Source: Aeromonas simiae
Lineage (GTDB): Bacteria > Pseudomonadota > Gammaproteobacteria > Enterobacterales > Aeromonadaceae
Reading direction: 5' to 3'
Length of the DNA: 64,000 nt
NCBI RefSeq assembly: GCF_000820125.1
Contig: NZ_CDBY01000054.1
Location: 39,173-103,172, forward strand
Part shown: positions 1 to 7,061 of the stretch, piece after piece
Numbering within the stretch: the stretch's first letter is position 1
How the letters are laid out: each line of letters begins with the position of its first letter
Position numbers and translations under genes: made by a program
Notes under the pieces: generated by a model
Told to the model about the DNA's origin: nothing
The model's database searches: none
Seen by the model: the letters and a program-made list of their open reading frames with translations, nothing else

Positions 1-348
1 CAGTGGCGGGTGGGGGTGGTGCGTAGCTCGGCCTATCGCGAGCAACTGGAGCAAGAGGGGTTTGTGCTGCGCACGGTCAATCGGGAGGAGGACAAGTTCC
101 AGATGCTGTTGCTGCGGCGGGTCGATCTGATCGCCGCCCCCGAGGCCGAGGTGCGCTTTCAGATGCGCAGGTTGGGCCGGGACCCTGAGTTGCTGGCGCC
201 GGTCTCTGTCTATAGCAATTACTACGAATACTATTTCGCGCTCAATCGTCGCAGCGATCCCGAGCGGGCCCGACAACTGCAAGAGGCGCTGGAGGGCATG
301 CGCCTGGATGGGGCGCTGGCCCGCCTGCAACAGGAGTGGCTCGAGTAA
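1..348 (+). CDS. Periplasmic solute-binding protein, C-terminal part (partial)
   Basis: The frame is open from the first base, so the gene begins before the window; 115 residues and the stop are present. The fragment has the late part of a family-3 extracellular solute-binding fold: a region around ten residues into the visible part like the second hinge (VGVVRSSAYREQL), a stretch reading out a ligand-lobe strand (LIAAPEAEV), then the closing pattern of a long helix ending LQQEWLE. Proteins of this kind act in the periplasm, either feeding an amino-acid ABC importer or as stand-alone sensors. Without the N-terminus the ligand and signal peptide cannot be judged. It converges on the sulfhydrylase gene with 29 bases between the stops. 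Confidence 0.7.
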   Translation, partial: QWRVGVVRSSAYREQLEQEGFVLRTVNREEDKFQMLLLRRVDLIAAPEAEVRFQMRRLGRDPELLAPVSVYSNYYEYYFALNRRSDPERARQLQEALEGMRLDGALARLQQEWLE

Positions 349-377
349 GGCGGGAGGCTGGAGCCCCCCGCAACGAC

Positions 378-1646
378 TCAGGCTTGCAGCGCCTGGTCCA
401 GATCGGCCAGCAGATCGCCGATGTCTTCGATCCCGACCGAAAGGCGGATCATCTCCGGTTTCACCCCTGCCTTGCGCTGCTCCTCTTCACTGAGCTGGCG
501 GTGGGTGGTCGAGGCCGGGTGGCAGGCCAGTGACTTGGCATCACCGATATTTACCAGACGCTTGAAGATCTTCAGCGCATCGTAGAAACGCACACCCGCT
601 TCGTATCCCTCCTTGAGACCGAATGAGAGCAGCGCCGAAGGGCGACCGCCCATGTATTGCTCGGCCAGCTTGTAGTGGGGATGCTCCGGCAGGCCCGCAT
701 AACTGACCCAGGCCACCTTGGGGTGCTGCTTGAGGTGATGGGCGACCCGCTGTGCGTTGTCGACGTGGCGCTCCATGCGCAGGCTCAGGGTCTCGAGTCC
801 TTGCAGGATCTGGAAGGCGTTGAAGGGCGAGAGGGCCGCCCCGGTGTTGCGCAGCGGCACGGTGCGCACCCGGCCGATGAAGGCGGCGGCCCCGAACGCC
901 TCGGTGTAGACCACGCCGTGGTAGGAGGGCTCGGGCTGGGTCAGTTGGGGGAAGCGCTCGGCGTGCTCGCTCCAGGGGAAGGTGCCGCCGTCGACGACGA
1001 TGCCGCCGAGCGAGGTGCCGTGGCCGCCCACGTACTTGGTGAGGCTGTGCACGACGATGTCGGCGCCATGCTGGATCGGTTTGCACAGCACCGGAGTGGC
1101 GACCGTGTTGTCGACGATGAGGGGGACTCCCTTGGCGTGAGCCACCCTGGCCAGGGCGCCGATATCGACGATGTTGCCGGCCGGGTTACCGATGCTCTCG
1201 CAGTAGACCGCCTTGGTGTGCTCGTCGATCAGCTCGCCGATGGCGTCGGCGCTGTCGTCACGGGCGAAACGCACCTCAATACCCTGGCTCGGCAGCATGT
1301 GGGCGAACAGGGTGTAGGTGCCGCCATAGAGCTGGGGCGTGGAGACGATGTTATCACCGACCCTGGCCAGGGCCTGGATGGCATAGGTGATGGCAGCCGA
1401 GCCGGCCGATACCGCCAGGGCGGCGACGCCCCCTTCAAGAGCGGCCAGCCGCTGCTCCAGCACATCGTTGGTAGGGTTCATGATGCGGGTGTAGATATTG
1501 CCGGGGACCGCCAGATTGAAGAGGTCGGCCCCGTGTTGCGCGCTCTCGAACTCATAGGCAACAGTCTGGTAGATGGGAACGGCTACCGACTTGGTCGCCG
1601 GATCGCTGGAAAAACCGTGATGCAGGGCCAGGGTCGCGTCTTTCAT
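378..1646 (-). CDS. metY: O-acetylhomoserine sulfhydrylase-type PLP enzyme (MetY/Cys-Met family)
   Basis: A 422-residue Cys/Met-metabolism PLP-dependent enzyme. The PLP lysine is Lys204 in SLTKYVGGHGT, the conserved MNPTNDVLEQRLAALEGG segment is at about 57-73, and an ESIGNPAGN motif at 150-158 is the form typical of O-acetylhomoserine aminocarboxypropyltransferases, which make homocysteine from an acylated homoserine and sulfide in the cytosol. The length (about 420-430) also fits MetY rather than the shorter MetB/MetC. The start at 1646 has AAGGA eight bases upstream; a longer frame to 1760 has no ribosome site. A MetJ-like box lies just upstream. Which acyl-homoserine is used is not visible; MetA elsewhere in the window looks like the succinyl type. 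Confidence 0.88.
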   Translation of the reverse strand: MKDATLALHHGFSSDPATKSVAVPIYQTVAYEFESAQHGADLFNLAVPGNIYTRIMNPTNDVLEQRLAALEGGVAALAVSAGSAAITYAIQALARVGDNIVSTPQLYGGTYTLFAHMLPSQGIEVRFARDDSADAIGELIDEHTKAVYCESIGNPAGNIVDIGALARVAHAKGVPLIVDNTVATPVLCKPIQHGADIVVHSLTKYVGGHGTSLGGIVVDGGTFPWSEHAERFPQLTQPEPSYHGVVYTEAFGAAAFIGRVRTVPLRNTGAALSPFNAFQILQGLETLSLRMERHVDNAQRVAHHLKQHPKVAWVSYAGLPEHPHYKLAEQYMGGRPSALLSFGLKEGYEAGVRFYDALKIFKRLVNIGDAKSLACHPASTTHRQLSEEEQRKAGVKPEMIRLSVGIEDIGDLLADLDQALQA

Positions 1647-1665
1647 GGAACATTCCTTATTCTTT

Positions 1666-1681
1666 GGACGGATAGACGTCC
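1666..1681 (-). promoter_or_regulatory. MetJ-like box pair upstream of metY
   Basis: Read on the minus strand, two adjacent 8-mers, GGACGTCT and ATCCGTCC, match the met-box consensus AGACGTCT at 7/8 and 5/8. They lie 20-35 bases before the metY start codon. This is where a methionine repressor site would be expected. Only two boxes are seen and the second is weak. Confidence 0.5.
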
Positions 1682-1731
1682 ACTTTATGCTGATGGACTC
1701 TATCTGTAAACCACCGCTTCCGGCAAAGCCC

Positions 1732-1890
1732 TTACATCCGCTGGCGATACTCCTCCTCATCGACCCAGGAGAGATCCCACTGCATCAGCTGGGTCAGGTA
1801 TTGGGCCGGGTCGCTCGGTGTGGCGTGCAGTCGGGCGCCGATGCTCCTGAAGTAGCGACGCCAGAAGGGAAGGGGGTTATTCAGTGTCAT
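1732..1890 (-). CDS. sgrT: SgrT-like small protein
   Basis: A 52-residue ORF with a very strong ribosome site (AGAGGAGGAAC, six bases before ATG), divergent from sgrR. The segment LTQLMQWDLS near the middle resembles E. coli SgrT as I remember it (LEGLMQWDDR), and a 15-base stretch coding LMQWD appears identical to it. An aromatic N-terminus (FWRRYF) is also shared in character. SgrT is the peptide encoded in the SgrS RNA of enterics; it inhibits the glucose PTS transporter at the inner membrane during sugar-phosphate stress. Position opposite sgrR is the expected one. The downstream part of SgrS (ptsG-pairing sequence, Hfq-type terminator) is not recognisable before metY begins 85 bases later. 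Function is inferred. Confidence 0.7.
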   Translation of the reverse strand: MTLNNPLPFWRRYFRSIGARLHATPSDPAQYLTQLMQWDLSWVDEEEYRQRM

Positions 1891-1978
1891 GGTCGTTCCT
1901 CCTCTTGGTTGGCATCAGTATTGGTTTAAAATAAGGAAGTTAAAACGGAAGTAATCTCACAGATGGATTTCCCTATTT

Positions 1979-3673
1979 ATGCCGAGCGAACGTCTTTATC
2001 TCCACTTCACCCGCCTGTCACAGCAGTTGCCCACTGGTGAGGCGGAGCTGACTCTGCCTGAGCTGGCCGCCTTACTCTGCTGCACGCCACGCAATGCCCG
2101 CCTGCTGTTACGGCGTATGGAGCAGGCCGGCTGGTTGTGCTGGCAGGCCTCCGCCGGACGCGGCCACAGGGCCAGGCTCACCCTGCGGCGCAACCAGCAA
2201 CAGATGCGGCAACAGCAGCTGGCGGCGCTGGTGGCTGAGGGCAAACTGGAGCAGGCGTTGCTCTTGGTTCAAGGGCGAACCGAGCAGCTGCTGCCGCACC
2301 TGTTGGCCCATGCCAGCCGCTCGGATCCTGGGGGGCGCCAGATCTTGCGGGTGCCCTATTACCGCCCTCTGCCTTATCTGGTACCGGATGTGCCGCTGCG
2401 CCGCTCCGAGGTGCACCTGGTGCGGCAGATTTTCAGCGGGCTGGTACGCAGAAATGAGGAAAATGGGGAAATCGAACCTGAACTCGCCCACCACTGGGAG
2501 CAGCTGGAGGCACGGCGCTGGCGCTTCTACCTGCGCCCGGCGGTACGCTTCCAACATGGCCGCCTGTTGCAGGCGGAGGATGTCTGTGAGTCGCTTGGCT
2601 CACTCTCGGGTTATCCCCTTTTTCAGCATCTGGAGCGAGTCGAGGAGATCTCGCCACGTGCGGTTGATATCCATCTGCGGGAACCCGACCCCTGGCTGCT
2701 GCAACTGTTGTGCGAGGCCCAGGCGCTGATCCTGCCGCGCGAGTGGCGCAGCCTGCCTGATTTTGCCCTGCAACCGGTGGGCTGCGGCCCGTATCGGGTG
2801 GTGTGTAACGACCCGCAGCGCCTGCAGTTGGAGGCGTTCGATGACTATTTCGGGTTGCGGGCCTTGCTCGATGAGATCGACATCTGGATGTTGCCCAAGT
2901 TGGCGGAGCGGTTGACCTGTCAGTTGCGGCTGGCTCCGGAGCGTGCCGATCTGGGGCAACGTCGGGCGGAGTCGGGTCTGGAAGCGGGCTGCTATTTCCT
3001 GTTGAGCGATGATCGCTCCCCCTGGTTGCGGGAGGAGTCATTGCGCCACTGGCTGGCGGCCACACTCGATCCCATTGCGTTGATGGCGGGCATGGCGCGC
3101 GAGCTGCAACAAATTCTCACGCCGGCGCTGGGGTTGCTGCCACATTGGCGGGATCTTCCCCTGCCGGCCAAGGTGGAGCGGCCCGCGACGTTGCCGGCCC
3201 GGCTGGTGGTGGCCTGTTTCAATCAGCATCTGGAGTTTCGTGAGTTGGCCGGGGCGATGGCCGGGTTGCTGGCATCCCATGGGGTTGCCCTTGAGTTGCG
3301 GGAGCTCGACTATTCCCGCTGGGCCAGGGGGGAGGATGAGGATGTGGATCTCTGGCTGGGAACGGTCAATCTGGAGCACGACAGGGATTTTGCCGCCTAT
3401 TCCTGGTTGCAGGGGGTGCCTTTACTGCGGGCCGCATGGAGCAGCCTTGAGCCACTATGGGCTCAGTTGTCAGACTGGCGTAGCCAGGGGGCACGCCCAG
3501 GCCCCCGTCAGTGGCTGCGACAGCGACAGAGTGAGTCCCGTTTCCTGCCACTGTTTCATCACTGGCTGGAGTTGGAGAGTCGTAGCGGGGTACACGGCTT
3601 GCGCATGACGGCACTGGGTTGGTTTGATTTCCGACATGCCTGGTTAAAACCTGATAATGGCGGGGATGACTAG
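1979..3673 (+). CDS. sgrR: SgrR, sugar-phosphate stress transcriptional regulator
   Basis: 564 residues, the usual SgrR length. The N-terminus (1-110) is a winged-helix DNA-binding domain (LTLPELAALLCCTPRNARLL, then GRGHRARLT); the rest resembles an ABC solute-binding protein of the SBP_bac_5 type, with the SgrR landmarks ILRVPYYRPLPYLVP, RRSEVHLVRQIFSGL, NEENGEIEPELAHHW and a C-terminal ALGWFDFRHAW. In E. coli SgrR senses an unknown consequence of glucose-phosphate accumulation and activates the divergent sgrS/sgrT. Here the gene is again divergent from an SgrT-like ORF, with 88 bases between the starts. The start codon has no obvious Shine-Dalgarno sequence. An AT-rich TTTAAAATAAGG stretch upstream may belong to the promoter. 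Confidence 0.93.
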   Translation: MPSERLYLHFTRLSQQLPTGEAELTLPELAALLCCTPRNARLLLRRMEQAGWLCWQASAGRGHRARLTLRRNQQQMRQQQLAALVAEGKLEQALLLVQGRTEQLLPHLLAHASRSDPGGRQILRVPYYRPLPYLVPDVPLRRSEVHLVRQIFSGLVRRNEENGEIEPELAHHWEQLEARRWRFYLRPAVRFQHGRLLQAEDVCESLGSLSGYPLFQHLERVEEISPRAVDIHLREPDPWLLQLLCEAQALILPREWRSLPDFALQPVGCGPYRVVCNDPQRLQLEAFDDYFGLRALLDEIDIWMLPKLAERLTCQLRLAPERADLGQRRAESGLEAGCYFLLSDDRSPWLREESLRHWLAATLDPIALMAGMARELQQILTPALGLLPHWRDLPLPAKVERPATLPARLVVACFNQHLEFRELAGAMAGLLASHGVALELRELDYSRWARGEDEDVDLWLGTVNLEHDRDFAAYSWLQGVPLLRAAWSSLEPLWAQLSDWRSQGARPGPRQWLRQRQSESRFLPLFHHWLELESRSGVHGLRMTALGWFDFRHAWLKPDNGGDD

Positions 3674-3828
3674 CATGATGGTGCGCGTTAATTATATATA
3701 TTGGTTTTTTATTCGAATAAATAAACTTTTTTAAGAATTAGGTTTTTGGGATTGAGTCGTTACTACGTTTCATTGAAGGCGTTTTTAATTACGGTTTATG
3801 TAAGTGAATTTCATATGAGACCGGCAAC

Positions 3829-3933
3829 AAAAAAAGACCGCAGCCTTGGGTGCAGGCTCCGGTCATTAGCATATGCATAAAAGTTTGAAAGAAGCTGAAT
3901 CCTGAGGGCAAGCGGAGGCTGCGCTCAAGAAAC
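3829..3933 (-). ncRNA. Unnamed sRNA candidate downstream of Spot 42
   Basis: A compact minus-strand unit: a TATAAT box (3940-3945) with a TTTAAA-like -35 about 16 bases before it, then about 105 bases, then a strong intrinsic terminator. The terminator stem at 3836-3864 pairs GACCG with CGGTC and AGCCT with AGGCT across a seven-base loop and is followed by seven U. The unit lies after the Spot 42 terminator and no gene follows on this strand, so it is neither an attenuator nor a 3' UTR. I do not recognise the sequence. A 26-codon reading frame starts almost at the predicted 5' end but has no ribosome site. Confidence 0.55.
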
Positions 3934-3988
3934 CCATGAATTATAACACCCGGGATAGCTTTTTAAAGTATTTGCTCTAGAGAGGGAA

Positions 3989-4094
3989 TAAAAAATCGCC
4001 CCGAAGAGAGACTCTTCGGGGCTGCTATTCAGCCACATTCAATTACGTGAAATAAAAGGTCTGAAAGATAGAACATCTTACCTCTGTACCCTAC
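3989..4094 (-). ncRNA. spf: Spot 42 small regulatory RNA
   Basis: The first 50 or so bases are almost identical to enteric Spot 42, beginning GTAGGGTACAGAGG and continuing through the conserved single-stranded segments (TTCTATCTTTCAGACC and TTTCACGTAAT). The 3' end is a perfect 11-bp stem (GCCCCGAAGAG with its complement, loop AGA at 4009-4011) and a U tract; the stem sequence differs from E. coli but keeps its form. Length is about 106, against 109 in E. coli. Spot 42 is an Hfq-binding RNA, repressed by CRP-cAMP, that base-pairs with mRNAs of secondary carbon metabolism such as galK. In enterics spf lies between polA and engB; here it sits next to sgrR and engB is 27 kb away. Confidence 0.95.
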
Positions 4095-4100
4095 GCAGCA

Positions 4101-4178
4101 AAATGTACATCACGGCCATCGAAAATGAAAGTAATTTTTGTAACTTACTTTCACAAAACGTGACTGAAAATATTTTCA
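4101..4178 (-). promoter_or_regulatory. spf promoter region with inverted repeats
   Basis: On the minus strand a TACATT -10 element (near 4102-4107) lies seven bases before the Spot 42 start, with TTTCAT about 17 bases further up. Upstream are a TGTGA/TTACA pair resembling a CRP site but with a spacer one base too long (4139-4155), a perfect 8-bp inverted repeat GAAAGTAA/TTACTTTC (4127-4134 and 4145-4152), and a 14-bp palindrome TGAAAATATTTTCA (4165-4178). CRP control of spf is known in E. coli; the other repeats are unassigned. Confidence 0.5.
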
Positions 4179-4195
4179 TTAATATTCAATTAGAT

Positions 4196-4223
4196 AAAAA
4201 AGACCCCGGGGGATTCCCGGGGT
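4196..4223 (-). terminator. Intrinsic terminator (minus strand)
   Basis: A perfect 8-bp stem ACCCCGGG/CCCGGGGT with a five-base loop and six U on the minus strand. It ends transcripts from the SprA-like gene, whose stop is 140 bases upstream, or a separate short transcript (about 95 bases) arising in that AT-rich gap, where a GATAAA hexamer is a possible -10. Confidence 0.8.
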
Positions 4224-4365
4224 ATGTACAAAGGTGACTTACTAGCACTTCCTCAACTGTAAAGTTAGTCAGCACAACGCAGGCAAAGTTCCGCTTTATC
4301 AGAAAAAAAGTTTTTAAAAATACCAAAAATGGAATGGGTTGATAGTAACTATATGATTTATATGG

Positions 4366-5127
4366 CTATGCTTGCGCCAGCTCATTGGCTGACTGGGGAA
4401 GGGCGGAACGCCGATAGTGCCCGGCGATGATGGCACCCCGCTGCTGTAAATAGCTGTCGAGAGCCCCACCTGAGAGCTGGAGGATGTTGCGTTGCTGATG
4501 CTCCTCACGGGCTTGTTGCTCTACTCGTGCGGCCTTGCTGGCCACGGCGAGATCCTGTGAGGAGGGGGAGATGGGGGCGAGGGCGGCCCGCTGTACTTGC
4601 TGCATCTTAGCGATGGTGGCTTCGAGATCACCGATGACCGCCGAGGTGTCGATACGCACTGAGCCTCCGGTCGCATAGCTTGCACCGTCCGGCCCTCTGG
4701 TCATGTCATAATTTGGTGTGCTCGCATAGCTTCCCCCTTGGCGCTGATGGGCCTGTTCGTGCTCGCGGACTTCCTTGTCCCGTTGTTGTAGCTGCCGCAG
4801 CAGCTTCTCCTGTGCAAGATCCCGTCTTTCATCCTCCTGAGAGCCACGCTCCTGTCCTTGCTGGGAAGAGCGCCCATCAGGGTTACTGCGGGAGGTGGTC
4901 TGGGCTGCGGGTGGTTCACGCGCCTCCCGCGTCGATGTAGAGGACTCCTGTATCGCCTGCCGAGCACCTTCTTGGCGCTCTTGGGTCGCCGCCTGCTGTT
5001 TTTCCTGGGGGGTCGCCTGTTGGACCTGCGGGATCAGCTCGGCCCGGCGATTATCACGCTGGGCCGACTCGGTGGGGACGTAGAGGTTGTTGGGGGGGAG
5101 GTAGGGGGAGGGGGTTGTGATGTTCAT
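4366..5127 (-). CDS. SprA-related putative zinc metallopeptidase
   Basis: 253 residues. The N-terminal 110 residues are low-complexity and rich in Q, E, R and S. A core follows with REHEQAHQRQGG, whose His123 and His127 form an HExxH zinc-peptidase motif, and then a YDMTRGPDGASYATGGSVRIDTS segment at about 139-162 that is the signature of SprA-related / CJM1_0395-family proteins. Members are found widely in proteobacteria without an established substrate. No signal peptide is seen. It follows the upstream small gene with one base between stop and start, so they are probably co-translated, and it ends in an intrinsic terminator. Function beyond peptidase fold is unknown. Confidence 0.8.
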   Translation of the reverse strand: MNITTPSPYLPPNNLYVPTESAQRDNRRAELIPQVQQATPQEKQQAATQERQEGARQAIQESSTSTREAREPPAAQTTSRSNPDGRSSQQGQERGSQEDERRDLAQEKLLRQLQQRDKEVREHEQAHQRQGGSYASTPNYDMTRGPDGASYATGGSVRIDTSAVIGDLEATIAKMQQVQRAALAPISPSSQDLAVASKAARVEQQAREEHQQRNILQLSGGALDSYLQQRGAIIAGHYRRSALPQSANELAQA

Positions 5128-5128
5128 G

Positions 5129-5362
5129 TCACACCCGGATGTCGATCAGCGTCCCCATCATGTCGCTGGCGGTCTTGATCACCTTGGCGTTGGCGCCGGC
5201 TTCGAGCTCTCCGACTTTAAGATTGACCAGCTCGTCGGTGACATTGACCTTGTCACCTTCCGGAGTATTGAGTCGTGCGATGGCATCGGATGACTCTGCC
5301 ACCCGTTGCTCGGCTCTTTGGTAGCCCATCACACCCGATGTCATGGCTGAATCGATGCGCAT
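5129..5362 (-). CDS. Small protein resembling the flagellar rod/hook C-terminal helix
   Basis: 77 residues with an AGAGGAGAG ribosome site. The C-terminal half (VTDELVNLKVGELEAGANAK and then VIKTASDMMGTLIDI) closely resembles the D0 C-terminal helix shared by FlgB, FlgC, FlgG and FlgE, where the pattern is EELVNMI...EANAKVIKTADEMLGTLLDI. The rest of a rod protein is absent: there is no NxxTPGY N-terminal motif and no flagellar genes nearby. It may be a stand-alone protein using the same helix, or a remnant. It is directly upstream of the SprA-like gene, suggesting a shared job. A start nine codons earlier lacks a ribosome site. Confidence 0.7.
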   Translation of the reverse strand: MRIDSAMTSGVMGYQRAEQRVAESSDAIARLNTPEGDKVNVTDELVNLKVGELEAGANAKVIKTASDMMGTLIDIRV

Positions 5363-5432
5363 ACTCTCTCTCCTCTGGCTGGATGGCACAATTATCCATC
5401 ACGGCCTGAAAGAATTAAAGCGTGCTGGTCAT

Positions 5433-6200
5433 TTATTCTCCTTTTAGACCCGCCAGTAGCTCGACAAAATCATGCGGGTGGGAGATGAAAGGGGCATGGG
5501 AGGCTTTGTCGAATACCCGGCTGTGGCTGGCAGGGTAGCGCTCATCAAGCAGGGGAATGACCGACTTGGGGACCAGTGAGTCGAGGCGGCCATAGATGCG
5601 TAGCCACTCCCCTTGCCAGTTGTGCATGTCCTCGCGCAGGTCGACGGTTTCCAGCAGTTTCAGCCCCGCGGCCAGCGCAAGGGGAGAGGGATGGGGCCTT
5701 TGGGCCAACCAGTGGCGCAGTTGGCGAATATCATTACGGGCATGCTCACTGCCCATGGCCTGAATGGCGAGGAAGCGCTCGATGGTTTGCATGAAGTCGC
5801 CTTGCAACATGTGCTGGAAACCGTGCAACACCTTGGGGGCAATGCCCGGCCACTCCTCTCTGGACATAAAGCAAGGGGAGCTGGCGACGGTGATGAGGCG
5901 TTCAACGCGTTCCGGCCGGGTCAGGGCTAACTGGCTGGCAACCAGCCCCCCCAGCGACCAACCGAGCAGGGCCGCGCGTTCGGGAATGACCTCGCTCACC
6001 GCATCGGCCAGCCAGGGAAGGGTGTAGTCGCATGTGTCGGGCACAGAGGAGGCGCCGAAACCGGGCAGATCGAGGATGTGCAGGTGGTAATGGCGGGCAA
6101 GTTCCGGAGCAACCCCATGCCATACCGCGCCGTTCATGCCCCAGCCGTGGAGCAGTACCAGTTCGGGGCCCTGCCCCATCCGTTCGACCGCGATGCTCAT
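5433..6200 (-). CDS. bioH: BioH, pimeloyl-[acyl-carrier protein] methyl ester esterase
   Basis: 255 residues of alpha/beta-hydrolase fold, the family length. The oxyanion strand is LLHGWGMNGAVWHGV (about 18-32), the nucleophile elbow is GWSLGG (Ser in the centre, about residue 82), the acid lies in YGRLDSLVP and the histidine in KASHAPFISHP near the C-terminus. BioH removes the methyl group that disguises pimeloyl-ACP, ending the pimelate stage of biotin synthesis in the cytosol. It is divergent from comF and near nfuA, the same neighbourhood as in enteric bacteria. Confidence 0.93.
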   Translation of the reverse strand: MSIAVERMGQGPELVLLHGWGMNGAVWHGVAPELARHYHLHILDLPGFGASSVPDTCDYTLPWLADAVSEVIPERAALLGWSLGGLVASQLALTRPERVERLITVASSPCFMSREEWPGIAPKVLHGFQHMLQGDFMQTIERFLAIQAMGSEHARNDIRQLRHWLAQRPHPSPLALAAGLKLLETVDLREDMHNWQGEWLRIYGRLDSLVPKSVIPLLDERYPASHSRVFDKASHAPFISHPHDFVELLAGLKGE

Positions 6201-6239
6201 CTACACTCAAGTCCTGTTGCCACCATGGGATGGTGCCGC

Positions 6240-6965
6240 ATGGTAAAGGGCTGGCTGGCGAAAGCAAGAGGGTTGCTGGGGGAGCCGCATGATTGGTGCG
6301 GAGACTGCCTGCTCTGTCGTCAATCGAGTGAGGAGGCACTGCTCTGCTCCTATTGTCGAATGGCGCTCCGGCAGGAAGGGCGCCATTGTCACGGCTGTGC
6401 GGCACCGCTGCCGGAGCTGGTGCCTCTGGATCGGTTATTGTGCGGCCGCTGTCAACGTCGCCCTCCTCCGTGGCAGCGCTTGCAGGTGATCGGCGACTAT
6501 CGCGCCCCCTGGCCGGTACTGGTGTCTCGCTTCAAATATTCCCGGCAGTGGCAGCTTGCCCCCGTATTGGCCCAGTTGCTGTCCGATCATCTCGATCTCG
6601 GTGACCCGCCCGAAGTGCTGATCCCGGTGCCCATGCACTGGTGGCGGCGTTTGCAACGAGGTTTCAATCAGGCCGAAGAGTTGGCCAGAGAGGTCGGGAG
6701 GTGCACCGGTATTCCGGTAGATGGCTCGTTGCTGCGTCGCATCCGTCATACCCCGCAGCAGAGCCGGCTCAGTGCCGGCACGCGGCGACGCAACTTGAGA
6801 GGGGCCTTTGCGGTCCGCTCCCATCATTACCAGCATGTTGCCTTGCTCGATGATGTGGTGACCACCGGCGCGACGGCGGGCCAGCTGGCCCGGTTGCTAT
6901 TAAATAGTGGGGTGGCGCGGGTCGAGGTATGGGCGCTTTGCCGTACGCAGCGGCACCCAACGTGA
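6240..6965 (+). CDS. ComF family protein (GntX-like phosphoribosyltransferase fold)
   Basis: 241 residues. The N-terminus carries a series of CxxC pairs (CGDCLLC, CSYC, CHGC, CGRC) likely to bind zinc, and the C-terminal part is a type I phosphoribosyltransferase fold with the PRPP loop VALLDDVVTTGATA at about 205-218. Homologues include E. coli GntX and ComF, linked to DNA uptake and use, though no reaction is established. The gene lies between bioH and nfuA as in enterics. The start is uncertain: ATG at 6225 is also in frame, and neither has a strong ribosome site. Confidence 0.85.
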   Translation: MVKGWLAKARGLLGEPHDWCGDCLLCRQSSEEALLCSYCRMALRQEGRHCHGCAAPLPELVPLDRLLCGRCQRRPPPWQRLQVIGDYRAPWPVLVSRFKYSRQWQLAPVLAQLLSDHLDLGDPPEVLIPVPMHWWRRLQRGFNQAEELAREVGRCTGIPVDGSLLRRIRHTPQQSRLSAGTRRRNLRGAFAVRSHHYQHVALLDDVVTTGATAGQLARLLLNSGVARVEVWALCRTQRHPT

Positions 6966-7061
6966 TGTGACTTTGCACCCTGCATCGCGTCGCTACCCAT
7001 CGCCAAACAAGAGGAGTATCATCAATACCCTAGCCATTTGCTCAGGTTTATGAGGACAGTG

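Noticed and set aside
1914-1932. AGTATTGGTTTAAAAT on the plus strand resembles the ptsG-pairing end of E. coli SgrS (AGTATTGGTGTAAAAT)
   Set aside because: It is on the sgrR strand, inside the sgrR leader, with no terminator after it; SgrS should run the other way. Probably coincidence or promoter sequence.
7021-7061. IscR-type site before nfuA
   Set aside because: The half-sites are one base out of register with the consensus I remember; not strong enough to list.
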